A DNA stretch of 64,000 nucleotides from Liolophura sinensis (taxonomy: Eukaryota > Mollusca > Polyplacophora > Chitonida > Chitonidae), in NCBI RefSeq assembly GCF_032854445.1, contig NC_088298.1, positions 1,041,474 through 1,105,473 of the forward strand, given 5' to 3'. Positions 21,364 to 32,773 of the stretch are shown here, piece after piece. Below the pieces are notes generated by a model, which had not been told where the DNA came from, searched no databases, and worked only from the letters and a program-made list of their open reading frames with translations. The translations under genes were made by a program, and so were the position numbers. Within the stretch, counting starts at the first letter, position 1; every line of letters starts with the position of its first letter.

Positions 21364-23546
21364 TGGGCTCGTAAAGTAGTGAGCAGGGTCCAATCCATAC
21401 TGCCGTAAACAAGTCTTCCGGAAGGCCTCAAACACATCGGCCAACAGGAGCACGTCTGTGCGGTAGTAAAGGTCTGTGTAGTCTCCCAGATTGGTGCAGT
21501 TAAATATCTTCCATACCTGTTGAGCGTGGATGTAGTCCTCATCGCTAATGCCTCCGACTTTGAGCTTACTGTAGAAAGCCTCTTTGGGTGGGAGGCTGGA
21601 CTCGTCGAAGCGCTCCCAGGAGTCCGTATACTCATAGGGGTAGACACGCTTGTGCATGAGTAGCTTTCGTTTTTCTTCGGCGGGCTCATACCGGGCTGTG
21701 ATGTGGAAAGCCTCAGGTTTGTTGGCCTCTACCAGATTGTCAAGGAAAGTCGGAAGGAATTGAACGCTGTCGATGAAGCGGAGCTGCCCCAGCGAGAAGG
21801 AGATGTACTTTTTCGTGTTGTTGGGGATGCAGGAGATGCGGCCCTCCGCCTTACTTAATGGCTTGCATCAGGAGGTGCCCGTCGTAGCCCCGTAGGTTGT
21901 GGAGGACTACTGGTATGGCTGTCTTGGGACCCAGCCGCAACTTTAGGTTGCATGCGTTTTGCAGGCTTCTCACACACGTGGCAGGTTGCGGCGTTGTTGT
22001 AGGCCTGCCAGTCCTGGGGGGTCATATTCATGGCTATAGGGTTGGCTAGAACATTTTTGATTTCCCGCTCCTCCTGTTGGAGATCTCTGAGGAAGTGTTT
22101 CGCCGCGTTAGGGCCTCTGTATTCCACGGGGCGTTTTGTGCGGCCGTCGCAACGCACCACAACATAGCAGTAACTGCAGGGCTCGTGGTGCTGAGTCTTT
22201 TGAGTGCTGCTCTCTGGAGGAGGCGGCGGCGGGCCTTCAACCTTTCTGGTCAGAGCCTCGAAGTCGGCATATATGATGAACGGAGGCGGTAGCTGTTTGT
22301 GGTGGTTCTGAAAGGTGAACTTATTTTCCCCCTCCTGGGGCATTTCCACCCTCACCGGCGTCTGGTCAATCCCTCGGCATTCCGGCTTATGCGCCTCGAG
22401 CAGGTCCTCCCTTGTGTAGCCGTTTAGGCAGCGCTCGCAGAAGTGTTTGCAATTTCGTTTCTTACTTTCTTGGAACAGAAGACGATCGAGATCTTTTATC
22501 CACGTATAATGGAATTTGCCTGCCTTCTCAATCAGCAGCAGATTGATTCGGGGCGTGTCGCCGGGCTTCTTGCTGAGGCGGTGCACGATCACGCCCTTGT
22601 CCCACCCGAACACGTTGATGGCGAGGTCTTTCTTTTCCTCCACTTTAGGGATCTGAGAGATGGGCGTCGGGGTGTCGATCCCACGAAAGTCAAGGCCATC
22701 ATTCGTGGGATACTTTGTTGGTCTCTGAGGGTTTCTAGCGGCTGGAAATAAGGCAGACCAGAGTGCCCATCGGAGGCAGTCGTCGTCTTTGTTCTTCACA
22801 TTGATGACTGCTTTCATATCACTCACAGCTGCGGGTAGGTGGATATAGGACCCACTTCTCAGTGGCTGATACCTTGCAATGTCAAGCCAGAGTGTTTGCA
22901 CGCTATTGACAACCCACCCTGATCCTCGCTGTGTCCATTTTTCTAGCACCTCCTGGATGGTGGGGAAGGCCTTATCTAGAGCCCCATCAATGTCACCAGC
23001 CTCTAAGATGGCCTCCTGTTTGCTGTGGAGTACTGCGCTGGTATACTCTTCACTGCCATCGGCGTTGCCCTTTCGCAACTGAACCCTGAGGCCTTGTTGG
23101 AACTTAACCCCGTTGAGTGCCAGGATCTCTTCTTCTAGCTTCTGGCGAATAATAGCTCGAATTTCTTCTAAGAAGGCTACCGAGTCCGTCCAAACGCCTT
23201 CGGGTACGTTCATCTGCCAGACCCGGAGGAGATTCCTTATAACCCTGCCGGTGTTAACGAATTCTAGTTTCTTTTCACCTAGCAATTCATCCAACTCCTC
23301 GTTACTGAGGAAGTTCTTGTTGTCTTGCTTCAACTCCTCGTTACTGACGTCTTGCTTCAACTCCTCGTGACTTCGGGAGTTTTTGCTGTCTTGCAGCCGC
23401 TTCAACTCAACCACAGCCGTTTTATACCTGTTGAGGATCCCCTGCAGTTCTTCCAAGGCAATGCGGGACCGTTGGTACTTGGGCCGCACACCTATGAGCG
23501 TCTCAAACTCCTCCCGTAGTGCTCGGGCTCTTTGATGATGTTTCAT
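21364..23546 (-). mobile_element. Polinton-like fossil: protein-primed DNA polymerase B region
   Basis: The N-terminal part holds SNEELKQ-type repeats, then the family block VFGWDKGVIVHRLSKKPGD, a zinc-binding HFCERCL...H...C segment, FIIYADFEAL (exonuclease motif) and, after an HLRGYDGHL-like block, SLGQLRFIDS, GDYTDLYYRTDVLLLADVFE and GLDPAHYFTSPG. These are hallmarks of pPolB from Polintons/adintovirus-like elements. The fossil is cut by the Harbinger tip at 21363, so palm and C-terminus are absent here. Broken, with few breaks visible (about two) besides the insertion; moderate age. Confidence 0.85.
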
Positions 23547-23597
23547 TGTACTCGCTGTTATACCAACATCATCATTATACCTATTGACAGTGATTCT

Positions 23598-23909
23598 CTA
23601 ATAGGGAATTTCGATAGCCGCCAGCCGTTTGAATTCGTCCAAGAAAGTCTTGCGCCTCCGCTGCCTTTCACACGTCTGGACATTATTATATCCGCACGCC
23701 CCGCAAAGCCGAAATCGGTTTTTAACACCCCGGCTACAGCTGATACATGGCTGGGTGCCAGGACTCTTCCGCAGACGGGCTAGGTGAACCCCACAGTACT
23801 CCCACAGACAACTCTTACCACAGAGCTCCGTGGAACCGATGAGAAGCCACTGGCAATTATTGCTAACCTTTGGCATGTTGTTGTATTTATCGGAGTATAC
23901 CTGGTGCAA
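23598..23909 (-). mobile_element. Polinton-like fossil: small Cys-rich companion ORF
   Basis: About 103 residues with YSDKYNNMPKVSNNCQWLL, GSTELCGKSCL, paired C-x2-C motifs (CISCSRG, LCGACG) and a C-terminal FLDEFKRLAAIEIPY. I recall this kind of protein directly upstream of pPolB genes in aquatic invertebrates. It probably binds zinc; its role is unknown. It looks whole and lies 50 bases upstream of the polymerase frame on the same strand. Confidence 0.6.
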
Positions 23910-23929
23910 TTGGTATGTCTAATAGAACA

Positions 23930-24626
23930 CGAGAAGGGGCTGGGGGCCTCCATTTTGTTCTGGGGAGGGCCCCGGGGGAGGGTGTGCCAGAACCCTCCTT
24001 CCCTATACTACTTGCTGGACTGTCTGGGTTATAATACAAAGCATTGAGCGCGATCGATCGGCTATGAACCACTGCCCGGCGTGACTGATTTTTTTTTTCG
24101 CCGTCGGTTGGTGCGAGTGATGCGAGCGAGGCGAGGCATAGTCCGACACGTCCTTGCTGCTTGGTGTCTGTGAGTAATGAGTGAACCTTCCCCAGACCGT
24201 CTACATATAGTATAGTATAGTAGAGTATAGTATGCATGTTTGGGTGTGGTGTACAACTTAGTCGATCAATCCATCCATACCACAACCAGCAAGTAGACAA
24301 TCAGGCAGGTCACCCAAAAAATCCCACCGACACGCTCTACGGTTCATAACACCGACCCTCTGCCTGCAGCAGTGAGCCTTCCTGGGCGAACATTGTTGCA
24401 AAGACACGCTGAGCGATCCTACCCGCCAGCCAGCCCGCAGTCAGGCAAACAATGTTGTCAGCTGTGGTTTGTTTTGACACGTGGTTTTTGTTTTGATCGG
24501 CTGTGCCTGCGCCTTGTATACATTGTTGCCAGCCAGCCAGCCGGGAAGTAGACCCTTATACATGTAACCTACATGGAGTAGAAACCATATCTATACACCA
24601 TCTACATGTGATAGAAAACACATCTA
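23930..24626. other. Polinton-like noncoding region
   Basis: It holds the third copy of the GC-rich motif of 8870-9070 (23930-24012, inverted), a 'tatagtatagtaga' stretch near 24208 like those in the cassettes at 28.9, 61.2 and 63.3 kb, and 'acaatgttgtcagctg' like 63115. No supported gene. Confidence 0.5.
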
Positions 24627-26266
24627 CACTGTTGACCATAAAGTTGGAATAAATTAATTCGACGACTGAATTCGGAGTTATTCTAATTGTACGCGGTATT
24701 GAATGCTTGATTATGGCGTAGATATCAACATAACAGCAAATGTTGGTCTTTTCTACACATATCAGCCTGTTGTAATCTTTAATGGATCGATTATAGGCTG
24801 TAGAACGGCGTAAAAACAAAAACTGGCATTTCAAGACGAAAGGATTGAAGGCTTTACTGCAATGTCTCCATATCACAAACATAAACGTATTTGTTCCCTT
24901 CGTATTATAAGTTACAGACAATACAGTTTGTAAGAGAAACAGTCATCAATATCTCGTATGACCACCCCTGACACGAATCAATGCGTCAAGACGTCGTTGC
25001 ATGCTGTCGACCAGATTGTTAATGAATTCAATGGGCAGAATGTTCCACTCATTGATCAGAGCCTGTGCCAGTTCTTGCAGATTTTCAGCAATATTGTCAC
25101 GTGCGTTGATGGCTCGCCCTAACTTGTCCCAGGCATGTTCTATTGGGTTCATATCAGGGGAACACGATGGCCAAGGTAACTGCTCCACCCCGTGTGCCCG
25201 AAGAAATTCTCGTATTGCAGCGGCCCGGTTTGGTGTAGCGTTGTCGTCAAACGAAAATTGACTCCATAAACCCTTTGTGCGTGTGGAAGGCAATGGTTTT
25301 CAAGGATATCAATGTACACGACGGCGTTGACGTTTTCGTCAGGCACCAACAACGGCGTTTTTCCACCACAGTGAATACCGGCCCAAACCATTACTGAACC
25401 GCCACCCCATTGATTGTTTTCCTGCACAGTTATCTCGAAGGCTTTCTCCTCGCAAACGACGAACCCTTTGCCTTCCGTCCACAGGTTTCAGGAAGAAGCG
25501 ACTTTCATCCGTGAAGAGCACATGTCGCCAATGCCCTAACTGCAATTGTCTGTGCTCCCTAGCCCAGCGAAGCCTTTGGACTGTATGTTGGGCGGTTAGG
25601 CGGGGACATTTGGTCATACGTCTTGCTCGATAACCATGCTGAAGTAATCTGCGATTCACCTTTGTTCGGGAAACATTGATTCCGTAATGCCTCCGCCACA
25701 AACGGCGAAGATGGTTCGCAGACATTTTCCGGTTTGTGCGAGAGAGATTGAGCAGTCGGCGGTCATCCCGTCTCGTAGTCAGTCGTGGTCGTCCTGGAGT
25801 TTGACGTGGCCGCAAATGACCCACTTCTCGATGACGTCTGATGATTTTGCTGACTGTACTTTGCGATATGCCTACAAAATCGGCAACATCGGACTGTTTG
25901 TAGCCTTCTTGATGGAGGGCAATCACTCTCCGGCGTATTGGCATTGGAGTAGCACGAGGCATAGCCGGAATCCCCGCTACACTACTTTTTGTTCCATGCG
26001 AAACCGAGAACTCCGTTATGCGCGAGGTCATTTGACCTCTCTCTGAATGAAGATCACTGGAGAAGCACCAGGCACAGGGCTTTTTATCACTACCATCAGA
26101 GCTTCTTATGTAATTCTCATATTAGCATAGAATAAAACATTTTTGTACACGTAGTAGAGAGAAATTATGCATCAATTCGTGTCGGCTTATTTTTGAGTCG
26201 AAAAATAATATTAAACTTCTGGGATTGTGGCTAAAATATTTTATTCCAACTTTATGGTCAACAGTG
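24627..26266 (-). mobile_element. Tc1 element with both termini and TA duplication
   Basis: Both ends read cactgttgaccataaagt, continuing 'tggaataaa' (27 bp matching inward), each flanked by TA (24625-24626 and 26267-26268). The 1,640-bp length and a single transposase frame fit Tc1. It is inserted in noncoding DNA of the Polinton-like region; the flanks carry repeats of 'tacatggagtag'. Confidence 0.93.
24946..26031 (-). pseudogene. Tc1 transposase (DD34E), two frameshifts
   Basis: The N-terminal paired-type HTH includes GYKQSDVADFVGISQSTVSK and a GRPR hook. VLFTDESRF holds the first catalytic Asp. The frame shifts near 25430, after which WGGGSVMVWAG continues, and again near 25290, before SFDDNATPNRAA (second Asp). 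SPDMNPIEHAWD supplies the Glu, 34 residues on. It ends IRVRGGHTRY with TGA-type closure about 320 bases inside the left terminus. The length fits a normal 340-residue Tc1 transposase. It is dead, but all catalytic residues remain. Confidence 0.9.
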
Positions 26267-26474
26267 TACATACCACCTACATGGAGTAGACCCTATCACC
26301 TCAATGAGGACCCTATGGGCGAACCTAAATTTTTTTTTAATACATAATACATAGGAGCTATCTGGATAGATATCAGGCCTAGCATGACACACTGACACAC
26401 TGACCCAGTCCAAAAAAAAAAGAAACACAAAAACCGGGGTTGATTCCATAGTGAAAAAAAAACAGTATTATTAT

Positions 26475-26786
26475 TTACAGCAATGTACAGGTATGTAACA
26501 CGGAGCGTTGATATACCTCTGTGTGGTTGGGAGGGAGTCGTACTTCGTACATTACCGTGGGACGAATAATCTCTACATAATACGCTCGAATGGGTCGGGA
26601 ATCCTTGACATGCTGGCAGACGTCTTCAGTGTACCCTCGCTGCACCTGCAATCGTCCCTCATTAACTCTACCATCCGCAAACATACCACGAAGTACACCC
26701 ATGTAGCTTTGTAGGTCGGTGACGACAGCTACAGCTGTCTTTCCATTGAGGCGTTGTACGGAGCTTCGCCAGGCTAGAAAAGACAT
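26475..26786 (-). CDS. Unidentified small ORF, probably of the Polinton-like element
   Basis: About 103 residues (FLAWRSSVQRLNGKTAVAVV ... PTVMYEVRLPPNHTEVYQRS). It has ordinary composition and no membrane segment or motif I recognise. It is on the same strand as the polymerase and the PC4-like gene, between them. The upstream sequence could extend it without an ATG. Confidence 0.4.
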   Translation of the reverse strand: MSFLAWRSSVQRLNGKTAVAVVTDLQSYMGVLRGMFADGRVNEGRLQVQRGYTEDVCQHVKDSRPIRAYYVEIIRPTVMYEVRLPPNHTEVYQRSVLHTCTLL

Positions 26787-26846
26787 AAAGAAGACACCGT
26801 CGTCATTCTAAAGCCGTCACCGACTGAACCCTATCCACATCAATCA

Positions 26847-26926
26847 AACTATAGACAGATAGATAGATAGACATACTGCGGACAGATTTGGTTCTGTTTT
26901 CCCACAGCCTAGATTGCTGTGGCGTA

Positions 26927-26959
<33 letters not shown>

Positions 26960-26976
26960 TAGATAGATAGATATCA
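26847..26976. repeat. GATA microsatellite and poly-A run
   Basis: 'agatagatagatag' occurs at about 26858-26872, and again right after a run of about 29 A's at 26929-26957. The two GATA blocks around a poly-A suggest a lost or degraded retrotransposed insertion. Confidence 0.7.
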
Positions 26977-27127
26977 CTTAACAACAGGTAAGACATAACC
27001 AACACAAAAGACCAGAGTGAAATTTCAACCTAAAAACTTTTTATTTTTTCGAACTCGAGCAGTGAACGAATCAACGAATGAATGAATAAATGCATGCTGT
27101 ATGTGTCCATTATTTTTTTCACGGTGA

Positions 27128-27620
27128 GATATGTCTCGTCGTGACGATTGTATCGCCAATATGAAAGTCCCGACGCTGGTTAATGTTTATGACGCGCACC
27201 ACCCTAGTCACCTTCCTGTGAAAACACATACGTAAAAAAGCGAGAATGAATGAAGGGAGAGGGGAAAAAAGAAACAAAACAAAAGTGGGTAAGGGTGGTG
27301 CGGTTAAAAAAAACACTCACTCGGTCATCGTGTGGGTGGCCTGGGCGGTTTGGTTGTTAGGTAGGATTGTAGGCTGATCGTCAGGTACAGGTAGGTTGTT
27401 AGCTGTCATCAAATACTCCACGTACATCTGGGCAAATGCTGGGTTCGATTTGTTGATCGGCGTCTCATTTAAAAACTGCCGCAGTTGGTCTTTCACACTC
27501 TTCTCCACAGCTCACGGGAAGGAGGCTGCCTTACGGGCCTGGCGCATGAACTTGACCAACACAGCTCCCTCTTTCAGGTGACGCATACGAGCCTCGTCCA
27601 CGATACTCAGCGGCAGCTCT
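27128..27620 (-). mobile_element. Polinton-like region: second coding segment downstream of the PC4-like gene
   Basis: A segment with VKDQLRQFLNETPINKSNP and FAQMYVEYLMTANNLPVP stops at a donor-like 'gagtgagt' near 27317. A short segment (KVTRVVRVININQRRDF) follows an acceptor-like 'ttttcacag' near 27222. I do not recognise the protein. It follows the PC4-like gene on the same strand and may have been part of it. Broken. Confidence 0.4.
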
Positions 27621-27655
27621 CGGTTTCCAGCAAGGGAGGTCGGGGAGGAGATGGA

Positions 27656-28525
27656 TCACTCGTGGTGGTGGTGGGTTGTTGACCGTGCACATCGCGCTGT
27701 AACTTGAGGAGGTGGGGTTGGAGAGCTACATCGTAAGCTTGCCACAGCAAGTCTGTTAGCGCCGTCTAAAGGTCTGGCTTTAACGGCTCCGCCTTTTCCA
27801 CTTTTTCCACTGGGACGTCGGGGATGATGGGGGGCAGTAGTAGCACCAGCAGCAGTCTCATCATCAGCAGTCACAGCAGCAGTCAAAGCAGCACTCACCT
27901 CTCCATTCTTCCCCTCCTCCTCCGTCTCCATCCCCATCATCTCCATCCCCGGCTCTTGGTGCTCTTGGATATCGTCGTTATCTGCAGCCTCTACCACCAC
28001 CGGCAACAAGGCGTCGATGTCGGGGATGGCCTGGACCAGTTTTTGCCAGTAAGTCCGGTACTTGAGCGTGATACCCTCACTCGTCGGGTAGAGTCGACCG
28101 TTCGGACGGTAGGCTCTCCATTTCTTCACATGAACATACAGGACACCCTCCGAGGTCGTCAGCGTGGACAGAAAGTACCCGTTGGATAACGGCTCCCGCA
28201 CTGGTAAACCCGCCTCAGGTAGATAAACAGCCAGGGTCTTAAGCCGAGTCCACCCCTCCCCGTCAAACCTGACGCGTTTGGGTGGAGCGTTCGGGTCTGT
28301 AGGTGATTGGCAAATCTCAATCGTCTCGTCTCTACACACCCCCACCCACAGCCAGGAGGCGAGCTGTAATTTGGCAAGAACCTCGCTGGGTAATGCCAAG
28401 CACACCTTCTTCTTCTCGGGAGGTTGTTGCTGCTCGGCCATGGTGGATAGCTGGGCAGGTACAGAAGCTGAGCGTTTCATCCTGACGGCAGCATGCAGGG
28501 GGTTCATAGTCGTAGAGCGTTTCAT
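27656..28525 (-). mobile_element. PC4-like (ssDNA-binding) gene of the Polinton-like region
   Basis: About 290 residues. The middle has a repeated beta-strand pattern ending SEGVLYVHVKKWRAY then GRLYPTSEGITLKYRTYW, which resembles the PC4/p15 ssDNA-binding fold (KGxLxPTxxGIxLxxxxW). N-terminal KRS-rich and C-terminal low-complexity acidic/Ala stretches flank it. It starts about 100 bases below a strong promoter-like cassette (28630-29030). The PC4 assignment rests on this motif alone. It is likely broken at the C-terminal end. Confidence 0.5.
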
Positions 28526-28629
28526 CTCGGCAGGTAGGTAGGCAGTGTAGCAGTCTCTCTCTCTCTCTCGCGGGTCGTCAGCAGGCTGGCAGGTAGGTAG
28601 GGCGTCAGGTAAATCTGAGGATGCTGGTC

Positions 28630-29030
28630 GTCGTCTTCACGGGCTTTTATCCTATCCACGCGGAACTCAACCACACTCTGATTGGTTCATTTTTTCTTAC
28701 ATAACCCCTTCTCGAGCGCGGATTGGTTCGTTTTGGGGGCGATCCATTGGTCCGTTTTGGGGCAAATCCCGCTCATCCATTGGTCCGTTTTTGGCGACAA
28801 AGAGCTGTCGCACTCAATTTTACAAGCCGACGTTTTGCCTCTTTTTTTCACTCCCACTACCACCACTGCCCCTAGTACTTATCCTATACTGTGCTATATT
28901 ATACTATACTCTACTCTAGTATACACACCCCGTCATGGAAAAAAAACCACCATCACACACCTGACACGTCACAGGTGTGACGTCACTCTCACTCCCGGCC
29001 CATTGTGACGTCACTCTCACTCCCGGCCCT
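28630..29030 (-). promoter_or_regulatory. Promoter-like cassette, left copy (CCAAT x4, CRE x2)
   Basis: Upstream of the PC4-like gene on the minus strand. Four inverted CCAAT boxes (attggttc near 28682 and 28723; attggtcc near 28748 and 28781), a TATA-like 'ataaaag' near 28645, and two TGACGTCA palindromes (28978-28985, 29006-29013) inside a 25-bp direct duplication. About 380 bp align, inverted, with 61020-61440. CCAAT and CRE are standard eukaryotic promoter elements; their activity is inferred. Confidence 0.6.
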
Positions 29031-29669
29031 CGTACGCCCAGAGGCTTGCACAGCGTAATGCCTTCAATCAGTATTCAATTAATTTAGTGACACAGATATA
29101 TTTAAAATCAAACTAATGGTTTGAATACGATCCAGCAATTGCCTACGAGCGTGTGTATTTACGTTGTGCCGTATATGGTACATTTAATCCTAAAAAAAAT
29201 ACTGGAAATAAACCTTTACGGGCACCGCAGCTTCTCGCCGCCATTTACGTTCAAAATGAACTTCATCCGACTCGGTTCTCTTGTTTCAAAGCCGTTCAGA
29301 TACAAACACAAATTACTCACTATGGTAACAACTGCATGTATAATTCTGGACTCGTTAACTCCCCCTTCCTTCGAGTAATTGAAAACAACTTATGGGTTTT
29401 CCTCACAAGCACATTTAGGCCCCGTCTTCTGTTCACATGATCTTAAATTACGAATACAGCAGGGTGGGCAATCTCACATAACCTTATGTTGACATCCAAC
29501 ATGTACAAAATAACCTAAACTTTAAAGTAAAATGCTATAAATAAATATCGCAGCGCTGGTCTTCAAGTACATTTTTTTAGTTGTTCACGATCGAATGTAG
29601 GATAAAAAGGGAGACAATTTTGTCTATTCTTTCAAAATAACCTGCTGAAGCAAGCTGGTTGCAATAACC
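29031..29669. other. No gene recognised
   Basis: Two overlapping open frames at about 29120-29440 have no recognisable domain, and neither frame looks coding. Possible outer flank of the Polinton-like region. Confidence 0.4.
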
Positions 29670-29715
29670 TGATTTATTTATATGACTGGTGTTTTACCCC
29701 ATACCCAAGAATATT
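29670..29715 (-). mobile_element. Short SINE tail fragment
   Basis: 'tgactggtgttttacc' then 'ccaagaatatt' matches the tail-side end of the SINE family in reverse. It is about 45 bp only. Confidence 0.5.
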
Positions 29716-29939
29716 GTATACATAAATGCAAGTTTGCCTATTGAGACAAGTTTCTATAAGCGTTGCTTTAGGAATAAAACTGCCAGTACATTATTTTCTA
29801 TATATTCATAAAAACTTTGCATTATATTACGATTTCAGTTGCCTATTTATTGATTATTGATACATGTATATGTACTATAAAACCACTTTCTCACTGCTGT
29901 CACATCACAGGCTATATAAAAGTAAAGTAAAATGTTCTG

Positions 29940-30593
29940 AATTGGCAGTATCATACGCCGCGGAACAGGGGGGGGGGGGGGGCTGAAGCCCCCCCACTTT
30001 TTCCTAACCAAATGTTTTTTAAAAATGTCCACAAACATTCCAAGTTCAATGAAATTAAAATTTAGTTGCGGCATTATTATTGATCTGATATTTTACGGGG
30101 CCAGGGCCACATAGTCAGTACTGTACCGTAACGTTTAACATGACTCCATTTTCCATGGAGGCTTTGCGTCGCGATCTGATAAACAGTGGGATTGCAGAGG
30201 TACCGGATTTCGATACCGGTACGTTAAGACAACAACACCAATCACTCTTTATCTCTCTTTTGAGCTTTAGTTTTCACGGAAGTAAACTATAAAGTTGGCA
30301 TCATAACATGCAGGCCTCGCTCTTTTAACAGACAGCGTAACACTGATGTTGCCATTTATCTAGTTTGAACTGTTTTTGTGCAAATAAGCATTTTACCGGA
30401 TGTATAGATGGCGCTGCAGGTCAAACCCCAAAAATACCTAGTGAAGTGTTCTGAGCCAAGGTGAACTTTAGAGGCGTTCCGGCAACTATATGGTTGTATT
30501 ACCCATACATGCAGCTTTGACGCAGTCTATGTCAAGTCTATAGACAGACTGAGTGTCTCAGTGTCGCTTTCAAAAACGCACCAACATTTAAAT
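29940..30593. other. Upstream region of the hAT in the array; G14 hairpin
   Basis: A run of about 14 G's followed by 'ctgaagccccccc' (29965-29994) can fold back. 'ccagggccac' at about 30102 shares CAGGGCC with the reverse complement of the right-hand region near 33470, so either may mark the left hAT end. No 8-bp target duplication was found for either choice. This DNA is present only once, before array unit 1. Confidence 0.4.
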
Positions 30594-32773
30594 ATGTCAC
30601 AAAACGCAGGAGCAAAAAAAAAAGCGAAGCTTACAGCCTGATATAGCTTCTTTTTTTCGCCTCAAAATCACAGCGTGTTGACGAAATTCCGACACTCGCT
30701 GATGATGAGAGCCAGCCATGTACCTCACACGGGCAAACTGCGGAGAAGACCGAGTCCACTACGGCCGGTGAGCTTTCAGAAACAACACCTGCCACCCAAA
30801 AATCTGGTCCTAATGCCGATAGTCCCCATTCGTTGGATGGTATGGCTATGCGTGAGCCAGTCTCTACTTCGCCTAACCAGCCGTCAAATTTTAATTTCCC
30901 AAACAGGATGTTCGGGAAACAGCAGCGATCTTTTCAACCTCAGTGGTTCAAAGCCTTTTCTTGGCTGCATTATCTGGAATATAATGACACTGTATTATGT
31001 CACACTTGTGTCACTGCTGACGAGCAGCGCAAACTTGGTAACGCCAAAAATGCCGAGAAGGCATTTCTCATAAATGGATTTTCCAACTGGAAAAAAGCCC
31101 TTGAAAAATTCCGTGATCATCAGAAATCACAGTGCCACAAACTAGCTGTTCAGAGCGTTGAGTTACCACAACAATGTGGAGATATCGGAGAGCGGTTGGA
31201 TACTGCACTAGCAGCTGAAAAAAAGTGGAACCGCTCCATTTTAGTGAAGATTTTAGAGAACCTTAGGCTGATGGGGAGACAGGGGCTTTCACTGCAAGGC
31301 AGCACAGACGAAGACTCCAATTTTATACAGATTTTGAAACTCAGGGCAATCGATGACCCATCTATTTTGAAATGGTTAGAAAAAAAAAAACTGGCAAATA
31401 TACCTCCCATGATATCCAAAATGAGTTACTCAAAATCATGGCCAACATCATAGTGAAAGATATTGCAACATCGATAAAGTCTGCCTATGGCCGGGTGGAA
31501 AAATGGTGTGGCTGCTCAAATCAAGGCTCAATCAGTGAATGCACATTTCACTCACTGTCATGGGCACGCACTTAGTTTGGCCGTAAAGGATACAACTAGT
31601 GGCTACAAGCTGCTACGCGATGCCATGGACACAACCAGAGAAATCTGTAAACTAATAAAGCTTTCTCCTAAACGCCAGGAAAAACTGGAACAACTCAAGG
31701 CCGAGATGCAACTGGACACACCTGGGCTCAAAGTTTTGTGTCCAACTAGATGGACAATCCGAGCTGAAAGTTACAAACGCATCCTAGAAAACTATGATGC
31801 GCTTCAGTTAGAATGGGATGAATGTTTGGAGGGCAAACTAGATTCTGAAATGCGAGCCAGAATAATAGGCGTGAAGGCTCAAATGGAGAGTTTTGATTAT
31901 TTTTTTGCATTGAACTTGGGACAGAGGATATACAGTCATACTGACAATTTGTCCAAAACGTTGCAGCAGGGCAAACTCTCGGCAGTAGATGGTCAGCGTA
32001 ACGCAGAGCTTGTCGCTAGTGTTCTACAGAATATGAGAACTGATGACAATTTCAGCGCATTCTACGCTGCTGTCAACAGCAAAGCTACTGAGCACGAAAT
32101 AGCTAAACCATCGCTACCAAGAAACCGGTCGGCCCCACGTAGATTTGAAGTTGGTGAAGGCGAAGCAACGTTTCCCAGAACATGCGAAGATCGATACCGC
32201 AGGATATATTTTGAAGCGATTGACCTCTCTGTTAATGCTATCAAAAGCCGCTTTGAGCAGCCAGGGTTCAAGGCCTATGCAGAGATGGAGAGTCTGCTCA
32301 TGAATTGCCTAAACGGAGAGGACTATGCGGCAGAGTTGGCTTTCGTTGAGAGAGAGTATAGTGGCCATATTGACCTCTTCCAATTTGAGTCCCAGCTGAC
32401 ACTGTTCAAGGCAATGTTGCCAAATGAGACTTACGCCTGTTTTCGAGATATCTACTCAGCTTATATTCAACTCAGCCTGGGGAAAAAATTTTTGGTTTCA
32501 GAAGTTGAAGTTTTGATGAGACTCATTTTGGTCAATCCAGCCACCGATGCTGTGGGTGAAAGATCCTTTTCTACAGCCCGTCGCTTAAAGAGCTGGCTTA
32601 GATCGTCAATGAACCAGTGTCGATTGAACAATTTGGCAATTCTGACTGTCCACAAGGAGCGCACTGATGCCATAGATTTAGTATCCGTAGCTAATCAGTT
32701 CAGCTCCTTAAATGAGAATCGAGTAGCCACTTTTGGAACCTTCAAAAAGGAAGACTTTGACAGAGCTCATTAG
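30594..32773 (+). pseudogene. hAT (ZMYM1-like) transposase gene, array unit 1, with original 5' end
   Basis: ATG at 30594 opens MSQNAGAKKK, which fits the Lys-rich start of this family; SFFSPQNH and then, in a shifted frame, VDEIPTLADDESQPC follow. A TTF-type finger region (FNFPNRMFGKQQRSFQPQWF, LCHTC, HQKSQCHKLA) leads to KWLEKK at an A-run near 31380, where the frame slips; KYTSHDIQNELLKIMANIIV continues. About 100 residues are then missing, taking both N-terminal catalytic Asp residues with them. The frame reopens at MAGWKNGVAAQI, HCHGHALSLAVKD, CPTRW and the dimerisation part NPATDAVGERSFS with the Glu. Three or more breaks, all shared by units 2 and 3. Confidence 0.9.

Noticed and set aside
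29121-29440. Two overlapping plus-strand ORFs
   Set aside because: No domain, no splice context and no similarity to anything I recognise; likely chance.
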